A model generated the notes under the pieces. It searched no databases. It was given only the letters and a program-made list of their open reading frames with translations, and was not told the origin of the DNA. A DNA stretch of 23,724 bases, from assembly GCF_000003605.2 (NCBI RefSeq), contig NW_003120923.1, forward strand, positions 499,434 to 523,157, read 5' to 3'. The first letter of the stretch is position 1. The number at the start of each line of letters is the position of its first letter. Below are positions 1 to 9,700 of the stretch, piece after piece. Source of the DNA: Saccoglossus kowalevskii (lineage: Eukaryota; Hemichordata; Enteropneusta; Harrimaniidae). The translations under genes and the position numbers were made by a program.

Positions 1-439
1 ATGTAAAAATACTGATCTGTGAAATAATTCAATGACAAAAGTTTAGAAGTGTTTTAAGGTGTGATCGGGTGATCGTGGTGCAAGTAAATAACACCGATTA
101 CACCAAAGGGTAAATGTGATATTCATGTGCGTGGTCACTGGGATACGAACTAGTGTACATCACAGCTCACAACTGCAACTGCATCATATCTCACAACTGC
201 AAGTGGAAGCGCAAACCACTGCAAAACGGTGATGACCGGTAATGAACATCCCATTACCATACACACACACACGCGCGCGCGTACAAACATGAAATCGTAG
301 ATATAGGAGAACACGGTCATTCTCTGCCAGTTACTTCACGTGTAATAACAATGTATATATTTTGTTGAGTTGAATATACAAAAACACAGTCTCTCTGGCA
401 GCTACTGTACATAACTATGATAATTCTCTCTACTTTCAG
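1..439 (+). other. Upstream intron of the plus-strand gene ending at 1189
   Basis: No coding exon is visible here on either strand. The stretch is read as intron because it ends in a good acceptor (pyrimidine-rich tract, then TTTCAG at 434-439) followed directly by an open, protein-like exon. It contains a simple alternating purine-pyrimidine tract at 258-285, listed separately. The 5' part of this gene lies outside the window. Confidence 0.5.
258..285. repeat. Alternating AC/CG tract (potential Z-DNA)
   Basis: From 258 to 285 purines and pyrimidines alternate strictly: AT/AC repeats run into five CG steps and then GTACA. Such tracts are a common microsatellite type, and the CG part is the dinucleotide most prone to left-handed Z-DNA. 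It lies inside an intron, about 155 bp upstream of the exon at 440. Confidence 0.8.
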
Positions 440-587
440 AACCCGCTAATCAGTGGATTGAACAGTACATCTTTAACGGTGTATAGTCAACAGAGTATTT
501 TACAAATACCAACGTTAGCCAATGACTTGAATATATTTGTGAATGACCCTTACAAGTTTTCACTGTTAGAGCAGGAGATATGCATAC
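440..587 (+). CDS. Penultimate coding exon of an unrecognised protein
   Basis: An exon flanked by a strong acceptor (CTCTCTACTTTCAG) and a strong donor (CATAC|GTAAGTC). Of its three frames only the first is open through all 148 nt. It encodes 49 residues plus one base and starts NPLISGLNSTSL and ends LLEQEIC-I. The composition looks protein-like, not random. It ends in phase 1, which matches the exon at 1026 exactly (C + GT gives Arg). I do not recognise the family. No signal peptide, transmembrane segment or known motif is visible in this fragment. The gene starts upstream of the window, so its full length and domains cannot be judged. The assignment as an exon rests on splice sites, the single open frame and the phase match. 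Confidence 0.65.
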
Positions 588-1025
588 GTAAGTCACCATT
601 GTCACCTTCTTTATGATCCATACGGCAGTGGATCTCCTCTGCATTAACACACAAATCCGAGCGGATTTAAATTTAAAAATTTGAAACAGAACTCCTTACT
701 GTAAAATCAACGATAATGAGATTTTATTTTTTGGCTTTCTGAAGGTAAAATCTTATTGATTCAAACCATTCTTAACCTTGACACTTTAGATATCTGGTCT
801 CTCACTGATACAAAAAAGTGTGCGATTTAGAGACAAAATTCCAACTGTAAAATTATCGAATATTCGACGCTGAAGACGAACATGAGCCTGGCATTGAAAA
901 AAAAATGAAACGGTGCATGGGTCAGTGTGTATACCGAGTACAAAGGTAGTTTCCGATGTTATTGTTCTCTTAATTCTCTCAATGCAAATATTATTTTTTT
1001 ATTCGTTTTTCTTTTTTATTATCAG
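588..1025 (+). other. Last intron of the plus-strand gene
   Basis: A 438-nt AT-rich GT-AG intron, starting GTAAGTC and ending in a long T-rich tract followed by ATTATCAG. Nothing else is seen in it. Confidence 0.6.
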
Positions 1026-1189
1026 GTTCAAAACTTTTTATAAAAAATCGCTGGTCTACCTGGTCTGATTTTGTGTTGTTCGCGAGAGATTCTCAGAAAA
1101 AAGAAACGGTGGATTTTACAGACATCAAAGGCATCCCGAGAACGTTATTAGTAATAAAAAGTCTCGTAAGGAAGAGAAGGAGGAAGTAG
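1026..1189 (+). CDS. Last coding exon (C-terminus) of the unrecognised protein
   Basis: This exon follows a strong polypyrimidine tract and ATTATCAG. It starts in phase 1, completing an Arg codon split with the exon at 440-587, and encodes 53 further residues up to a TAG at 1187-1189. The residues include SKLFIKNRWSTWSDFVLF and a very basic end, VRKRRRK-stop. A terminal run of Arg/Lys could be a nuclear-localisation or membrane-retention type signal, but that is only an inference. Together the two exons give about 103 C-terminal residues of a protein I cannot name. The gene converges on the PIDD1-like gene, with 2.2 kb between their stop codons. Confidence 0.65.
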
Positions 1190-1713
1190 TATATACTGAT
1201 ACATTTGACCACAGAACTTGAAAACAGCATGATGGAGATTTAACCTCAGTTTTAGATAAAAGAAAATGCAAATTCCGACGTGCAGCGTGGGTTATAAGTC
1301 TTCATTTCCAATAATGTATTAATTTAATTATATAATGGTACAAACTTTAGGTCATTGTTTAGTTTTAGACAAGTTTTAGTATCTTTCAGCCAAAGCGGAT
1401 ATTTATATTATTTACTTTACATTTCATCAAAATATCATTATGTTTTTAACTACGAAGTTGACCCATTCTGGTAGCTGCACCCTGACACATATAAAATGAC
1501 AGAATGTAAGATTGGGTTTTAACATTGCTTATGAATTTGGTATAGGATTACAAGATTACGTGAGATATTGAAAGTCCCTGTTTTCTAAGCTATATGATAT
1601 GATTTAACAATACTTTTATGAAGATACAAATGCATTCTGAGAGCACGTGCAGAGATTTATTGGAGTCTCTGGACTATTATATTTGATAATCTGAATTAGT
1701 GCTACTTGTTTGC

Positions 1714-1719
1714 AATAAA
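1714..1719 (+). terminator. Candidate poly(A) signal (AATAAA) of the plus-strand gene
   Basis: This is the first canonical AATAAA on the plus strand after the stop at 1189, about 525 bp downstream, and it is followed by a T-rich stretch. A second AATAAA lies at 1806-1811. Either could end the transcript. The hexamer alone is weak evidence. Confidence 0.3.
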
Positions 1720-2722
1720 CGTTTTCTTTTCAGTACGTCCAACAATGGTAATATTTTCGGCTCTGTATTTAATTCTGTGTTCGAATTTTCATTGCTAACG
1801 CTTTGAATAAAGTTACAACGCATGTGGACACACCAAATAATGTTGTGTTGGATATTTGTCTTATAATTATCTGTTTACAGTGATTATTTATAATCCCCGT
1901 CTGAATCGTTAAATTTAAAGAAAAAATATATTGCGATTGTGATTATAAATCGCCAAACGATATTCTAGGGGTGTGATATTATTTCCGTTGAGGTGGATAG
2001 TTTAATGCAAGTGAATGACACCGACTACATACATAACTAATGTACTGCACACACTACTTTGGGAGCAACGAATAATACATTGACTGCTACTTACATAGAG
2101 CCTCGCTCTCGTTCGCGTGGCACAAGTCGCGCCCGCTATCGACCAAGCGATTCGGGGTAGTCGCCCGTCCATAAAACAATAATGTATTTGAGGCGTCCAT
2201 AATAATGTATATTGTGACGTTCTTCTGGGTGTACCAATCGACGTCATAAAAATTACATTCTCTTCTATCGACTATCAACAAACTGACATGTTTTTTCCGC
2301 CATGACAAAGAGTATTTTTGCACCCCAGTCTCGTTACTTCCGCGAAATTATCTCGTCGCTAGAGGGCGCCACTTGCTGGAAACGTGTATTTCATGTGAAA
2401 TGTAATCATCGAAGCGGGACAGAATGAGGTTGCAAATTTAATTATTAGGTGAGCCTGTGTGCTACCTACAAACAGAACACACATAATTCAAATACTCACA
2501 CAACAAGCTTTATTATATATATATAAAAAATGTAAACGTCCGAATGTTGTATTTACATATGTATATCGTTACATTACAACTTCATAATGATATTGCTCGA
2601 TCACATCTTGATCGATTGTCTTCAATGTTTTATATGCTGTTACAGTACCATATACAGGACACACATATTTAAAAAGCGATAAAACAATACATTTTCAATG
2701 TCAGTGAACCAAATACGGTATA

Positions 2723-2728
2723 TTTATT
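2723..2728 (-). terminator. Candidate poly(A) signal (AATAAA) of the PIDD1-like gene
   Basis: Read on the minus strand this is AATAAA, about 690 bp after the PIDD1-like stop codon. Another minus-strand AATAAA is at 2509-2514. Neither has further support, and the implied 3' UTR of 0.7-0.9 kb is unremarkable for an animal gene. Confidence 0.25.
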
Positions 2729-3316
2729 TGCTGGTCGCGAATTCTATATTAAAATGTCTCGAATAACTAGATTTTCCATTGGTTGGATTTATATACACTA
2801 AATGACCAGTCTGGTTTGTGCTTTTCGATTTCAAGAATTTGACTTTGTGGAAATATACAACTGAAGTATAGCGTCTACCAGCTATATTCACAACTCGTAC
2901 ATGCATGTTCTGCAATCAGGCATAGCGTAATTACAGTTCTGGGTAACAAAAGTAAATTCCATTTGGTAGCACGGGCATAGTTCCTTTTAGTCCGTACGAT
3001 AAATGTGTGGAGGGGTGACAGGACTCGCAGAATACATTTAGTACAAGGTATGAGACTCTCTCACAATGTTTATAGACGGTTTGGAAGCCTCGTACCGCAG
3101 GCTCTTCTAGGATATAACGTCCTCCCCCACGTACCGAGTCAGTTTTCTTTCAGTACATAACCCGTGAAGTCCGTCCAGGATTAGTAAGCAATACAATACA
3201 AACATGTTAAATAGAAAAACATTGAACAAACGAGTATAGATCATGATATTACAAAATAACGCCACTATATGTCGAAAACGTGTATACCTAAATATATTAA
3301 TATCTGTCACAAGAAA

Positions 3317-3339
3317 AAACAAACAAACAAACAAACAAA
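3317..3339. repeat. (AAAC)n microsatellite
   Basis: About five tandem AAAC units after a short A run. On the minus strand it is a GTTT repeat, placed about 80-100 nt after the PIDD1-like stop codon and so probably inside its 3' UTR. Confidence 0.8.
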
Positions 3340-3416
3340 TCACGTAATACTCTGCTCAAGCGTATAGGATATTATATACTGTCTGGTATCTGCCATTACC
3401 AATTCAATTCAGCTTT

Positions 3417-3775
3417 TCATTGCTGGTAGATGTCTCCAAGTTTTCTACTGTTCCGTCGTGTCTGCCTTGCTGCGTTAGCTTTGGGCAACGGGTTAAGAGC
3501 TAACGGTGTGGCTGTAGAGAGCGTATTGGTATAATAGTGATCTCTCCTGGTTAGGTCCAGTGATTTCGCCATTTCAACGACAGTTGGTAAACGTAGCTGT
3601 TTTCTCTCAGTTGTGCTTTTGTGTGGATTCAACATATCCGCTGTTTGGTCGTTGCCTCTTGGGAAAATGAAGGTGCTTGATCGAGGAAGTGAAAGAGGAG
3701 ATGGCGATACCCGTTTTGAAGTCTTCGGTCTTGGTAAATTGGATGGCTTCACTTTTCGGGGGTTGGTTGATCTGT
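3417..3775 (-). CDS. PIDD1: PIDD1-like exon 9: basic Ser/Pro-rich C-terminal tail
   Basis: 359 nt after a very strong acceptor (long T run, TTTTTTTTCAG), entered in phase 1 and ending at a TGA at 3417-3419. It encodes 118 residues after the shared codon. The sequence is rich in Lys, Arg, Ser, Thr and Pro (for example NPRKVKPSNLPRPKTSKRV and RQTRRNSRKLGDIYQQ) and looks disordered. In human PIDD1 only a few dozen residues follow the death domain, so this tail is long. The alternative frame of the same DNA is open for 77 codons (spanning 3607-3840), but it would need the other phase at the acceptor. Confidence 0.75.
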
Positions 3776-6700
3776 CTGAAAAAAATATATAGTGATATAA
3801 ATACGTAATGTAATTTTGAATATGGGTTGCTCGAAGACATTCGTACAATTCATACCAGTACTGGCATTGATAGCATCTCTTCGATTAGCAGGGAGATTAT
3901 TTCAACGTTCATTGGGTACATCCGGGTATTTTTTTGTATGACAAACTCAGTCGTCAATAACAACAACCAATGATGATCTTTGTTACAAACTGCAACCGCT
4001 ACATAATATACTAGCAACTTATTCTAATCTGAAAAGTTACTAAAAAATACGTGCGACAAAGAAATAGGGGCGTAGTACTTAGACCAAGGCGTTTCTTTAT
4101 TTCATGTGCAAGGTTACGTATCTCTTCTTCTTCCAGCGCGTCTAACAACATATTCACTGTCGCTTTGTTTCCATTCTTTTGCCGCCATTTCTGAAACATT
4201 TGATGTATCTGTTCTCTCGTGTCGCGCGAGTGATCACTTTCTAATATATCAATCTCCGGGTCAGATAATCCGAGTCTTCTCGCCAATCTCTTCCAATCTC
4301 GTCCCAGTAACCCGGATGAAAGGATATCAACGGCGATATCTACATCACCTAAATATGAGATATCACCGTCAGCTATTAAAATTAGCATAGTGTGATGTAT
4401 TTGTAGAATATGATGCGTCTGTGTAGTGTCCTTCTAACAATATGATACACAAAAACATTGCTGAAGTTGTTACAAACAATACCCCCTAACACGTTAAAGA
4501 TATTTGTCCCTTTGAAAGAACATAGAAATACCGGGATGTCACGGAATGGGTAAAAAGGCATCAAATTATAAAGCCAATATTGTTTTAATTGTCACCGATG
4601 ACTATGAAAACATAAAAGTAAATGTGACAGCCTCCTCATAATGTACTCAGCAATGCCTCTGCTATCCATAAAGGCATTCCCATAAGCTACCTAGTTCTGT
4701 TTTTATTATTATCTGAGCAGGGTACAGTGCTTTGACATTCTTCACACAACAACCGGACTTCTAAAGGAGCAAATGAATGAACAGCATTCATAGTTTTCAG
4801 TTGTATGCGAATTGATACGTTTAACACGTTTAAACCATAAAGTCCACGTGGAACGCTATTGTAAATTCACCTGAGAAACAAGTATAGTCGCGGTCTCTAT
4901 TTGCGTATAATGGTGAGTATGCCACTATAAACTGTCTGGTGAACCACGATATCAAAAAACACTTGGTTGTGACTTACCCGGCATGCATCATGTATGGATT
5001 ATACATAAATCATTATTATAACTGATACTGAATTGCAACCCTGTCTACCTTGATAAAATTAAACGAGCAATATGGTTACCTTTAATGTTATCCCGGTTTG
5101 TACGTATTCCGGCGGAAATTGGACTCAGACCACTTGGTCGAAAAACCTCCGGCTACCAAAATAAGAAGTTATAAGGATATTGAAGGAAGATTAAAAAAAA
5201 CAAATCAGTATCAGTAATCAAAATAGGGTGAAAGCTCGGTAAAGATATACTAGTAACTGACTAAGAATTGCGCCCTCTGTCGACTGCTTAGGAAATTGTC
5301 TTGGATATCTGAATACCCCTCTCCGTGACTGTTATGTTACATGTTATGTTTGAAATGAATCTGGATTACTAGCGAACACATTTTTCAACATACTAGTACT
5401 AGTACCTTTGGCACTCCGAAATACAGCGTGTCAATCCTGGTGGCGCTGTTTCGTCTGTTTTGCACATGAAACGTGTGCCCATCTGCTTTCACAAAATGCA
5501 CGTGACCGACGCAGTCATTGCCGGGTGCAATATTGGCTGCGCATGCGCTGTTGCCAAGGGAAACGTGTACCTTCACGTGGTTGTCTCTCCGTGAATAGAA
5601 AGTGAGGTTGTTATCTTTAGATCGCTGTTCACTGATGTGTTCGCCCCCTATATCTAGGGCGATTTTCTCCCCCTCTGGTAAGTCGATATCACGAGTGTTG
5701 GGATGCATGCCTCTCGTCTCGTACCCGATCTGCAGTAATCTAGAAAACAGAGATTCAAACTTCTCCTTGACAACACAGTCGACGTAAAGAATATGGGGGT
5801 TTCTGACATTCTGCAGAAGAACCATGTTCACAATTTTCGACCGTTTTCTGGCCATTGATGTCGCCCTCTGGGCAATAGCCAACACATTGACCTCAGGGTC
5901 GGCAATAATTGTTGTGTAACGACACGTCGACCTGTAAATGGGAAATGATGGGCAGATTATCGTTCTATTTTTGTAGCAGACGAAAATTCAAATTATTTTC
6001 AGATGATGACAAAATAATTGATGAATATGCGCATGCGCTCTAGTACTTGTACGTACCACCAATCAAATGCGCGAGTGCACTTGCGCATTTGTTTATCATC
6101 AAATATTTCTATGCGCGACCAAAAAGGGTCACAATATAAATTAAAACATAATCATGTATGGATATCTCACCTCGGTAATTTGTGTTTGAAGGTTATACTT
6201 TTGCCTCCATCAACGCCGTAAATGACGTCATCCGTGACGTCACACCAATTATCATCATTGTGATCCATAATCACTTTAACTGAACCTTTGTTTCGGCCTG
6301 TCTGGCCAGTCACATCGCAGGGTTCAGATAGTTCTGGCACCTGCAAACTGAGAGTGATTGGTTTAGATGATGTCCCGTTGACTTGGTGCAGCTTCAGTAT
6401 ATTCCCCATGGCGACGTCGTCATCTTGGTATCCGTCGACGAGCTCACAAGCACGCAATAAGATGTCTCTTTCTATTTTTTGAAGCTAGAAATAGTTATTA
6501 GAGTAGTTAATACGTGAATATTAGAAGGCATACTATCCGGATAATGTAATATCATCATCACAGTTTAACCCGGCATTACACTAGTCTTCTACATTGCGTC
6601 CTCCAGTGACGGAGCGTTTCTGTGACGTCAAAATGACGTATATGGTGAAGGAAATGTCGTCAAATAGACCACTGAGTCTGACTGTGTAATCATTCGTTAT

Positions 6701-9700
6701 CTGGAATATATAGTAATATTTATCAAAACAATAATCTTAATTAATATCGACGATTCGAACGGACTTCGTGTCAACTTGAACTTGTACATAAGAAAGGGGC
6801 TTCGTCAGTAGAGGGCGCAATTTATAGAAAAGGTGTATAAAGCCGTTGTCGACATTTGTGAAAGAGAAACATAATATCATGACTAAATTTTACGAATTTA
6901 AACCGTCATTTTTGGTTGTCCGTTGATAAATTTGTTAATTGTTGTTTACTACGTGTTATTAGTACCACTTAATTTTTATTATGAGCTTAAGAAATGCTAG
7001 TTTTCCCCCATTGAAATAAAATAAAACTTTAATTAAGACAAGTGATCTTAACTGATTTATTTGTAACTCAAATGCATGGCACCTAATGCAAAACATGAGC
7101 GCGGTCTTTTTCCAGTTCACTGCCCATCTGAGTAGTCATGGGGCGGTTTGAATACCATGTAAATGTATTTTACACGCGTTGTATACGTCACATGAAACCC
7201 ATCACATCGAACACGACACGTTAACCAGCCGCGATTTAACATAAAAAAGTAAATACCTCCATTGAAATATTGATAGTTTCAGTATCTCGCGGTGCTTTCA
7301 AATCGACTGAAATGTCATCATCGACGCAAGAGACGCTGATATCTCCAATATTTGGTAAAATGAATGAATGCACTCTCGGTTTGGATACAGCTAATAGTCC
7401 TGAAAAATGTTCGACCTCAGCCTTTATAACATCACCTTCCTAAAAATCAAACATAATTAAATTCATGTTTAAACAACGATCTTAAATTGTCTTTCTAATT
7501 CTCAAACAAATAGCATTGAAGGGAATAGCGGGAAGTAGGATACGAAGCGGTTCAAGTTTGGAATAGACTAGATGAGATAGCACCCTCACCTGCCACGTTT
7601 TGAGATCACTCCATGTTCCATTTCCATTAGTTGTTCGGACAACAATTTCTCGCGTCTTGTCCATCTTCAATTCGTCGGGGTATTTCAGCGTGAAAATAAT
7701 TGGCTCTTGGAATCGGAGTCCATCGGGACTGAGTTCCAGAAAGTCCGTCACAACAAACTCGTGATCTCCCAGTGCAACAGGACACGGAGGGGCGTCCACG
7801 ACTTCTGTGGTAATGGTGACTTCTTCATTGACGGCATTTGGTGGGATTTCGAACTTCATATTGTCGGACAAGGTAACTGATTTCGTTTTCTGAAGCAATT
7901 AATAGAAAAGGGTCAATGTACTGACGTGTGGGGGTGCTTTTCAGTTCGGGCTCCGTACGGCAGCGTCAGTTCGATTCTATGTATCCGCAATTTCTTTCCA
8001 ACTTTTTATGATTTGCAGAAAACCTCCAACTGATTATTATGGTCACCATAAAAATGATAACATTAGTTAGTCTGGCAGCAAATTCTGAATTATTGGAATA
8101 CTGGGGCTAGCGGGAACTTTTCATGATTATTGTAATCACTAGAGGCCAATTCACCTGAATTGAGAAGTGCCTTCTAAATTCCATTTCATAATTCTTTCGA
8201 ATTAAATTTCTGCATAATATCCATCGTCATAATGATGCGACATTTGTGTTTATAAAAAAATATTTTCCCACAATCGAATGCGCTATTCTAATAGGAATCA
8301 CGAGAACAAATTTTGATCTGTTCACCACGTGCACTAATTACCACGGGTGATTCCTTCGATACCTTCCAGTCACCAAAGAAATTACATAGCTAAAGCTTGG
8401 TACCTAGCTAAAGAGACATGTACCGCACATGCTTGGTACGACGACCGCGACCCTTTAAAGGCGTTAGTGGGAAGTTTTCTCGCTGCAGATCATACGCAGT
8501 GGGAATCATGCAACTATAGTCCGAGGTATGCGCCCCATGTTTTGAAATATCTGAAATCTTGCACTTCTCTTGCACATTATTATTTACTTAGACTTTTTAA
8601 AAGCGTAGTAGTATATTACACTATTATATGCTGCTACACTGTGATATACATGGTAGAAAGCACACGTAAAAGACAAATTATGAAGATGAAAATGTACGTA
8701 CTTCGGCATCTGGTTTGATGATGAAATTAAATATGCCGTCTTGTGAGAGGTCCAAGTTTAGTGCATAATCATCAATTAATCGCCGATCACATAGTCTAGT
8801 CGATGATAATGAGAGTTTTCGTTGTTTTGTGGGCCCAGCATTATTATTTATATCGTCATCTTTGCGAAAAGTTACCATGGTATTCGACACTCTATCTGCA
8901 ATGATGGAATGACTTTACATTAGTGTCAACATTATAATAAAATTGTAGATCAACAAAATTTAAAATTCTTTTTGTGAACAAACTTATCATCAATGCATGA
9001 CGTAATTGTATATGCATACTGCATTATTTACCATATTCGTCAATGCTGTCATAGAAACTGTTTGTTAAAGCGGAAGGGTCGTCACCTGCGCACGCGTAGC
9101 AATCGAGTTCCAAGCGACGATAAAAACACAAGCTAAAAAACGCAAAGGCTCTTGGGTAGTTTTTAAACAATGACAAGCTTGTTTGTAAACAATGACACGC
9201 TATGGCCACCTGACGCATGCGCAGATGACGACTCCCCCGCTTTAATTAAATAACTCCAGTGAACCCTGTGTAAACCAAACACCAATGCACCTGATAAAAA
9301 TGTAGACAACATTGTCGGCCTGTATAGCAAAAAACACGCAAGTACTTGTACTCGCACTGACAACTGTAACTTCCGCGGGCCGGTGTTCGATTTTAAAGAG
9401 GTCTTCGGTTTACACGTAACCCAAATGTCTGACATCGCACGTCATGTGAAACATTTGGGTTGGATATCCCTTGAGTCCCGCTCCCTAGTATTTAAAAACA
9501 ATCTCACTTGTTTCTGTACGATGAACACCGATTTCTGGTTCTTGATTTTCGTCAGTAACTTCGTCATATAATGGCCCCCATTTCTCATCTTGGTATGTTT
9601 TTATAGCTGCAATACCTTGCTGGCAGATATCAATCGGTGGATCTTCCAGAGGGTTGCCCTCAACGTTCAACAACGTCAGCTGGTGAAGCGACGCACCGAA

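Larger units (their letters stand above)
1190..3416. other. Intergenic region between convergent genes, with both 3' UTRs
   Basis: Both neighbouring genes point into this stretch, so it should hold their 3' untranslated regions. It is mostly AT-rich with scattered open frames that lack protein-like composition. A short GC-richer island at about 2090-2400 stands out; it holds an ATG, a strong minus-strand donor and an AGAGGGCGC motif (see findings). I see no supported coding exon or RNA gene. Confidence 0.6.

Noticed and set aside
4941-5027. Alternative microexon ending at the strong donor CCGG|GTAAGTC (4978)
   Set aside because: The sequence upstream has stops in all three frames within a short distance, and no acceptor gives the phase 0 to phase 1 exon that the model needs.
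8347-8718. 123-codon plus-strand frame in PIDD1-like intron 2
   Set aside because: It begins with GTG, overlaps the exon 2 splice site, has no recognisable motif and ends in random-looking sequence.
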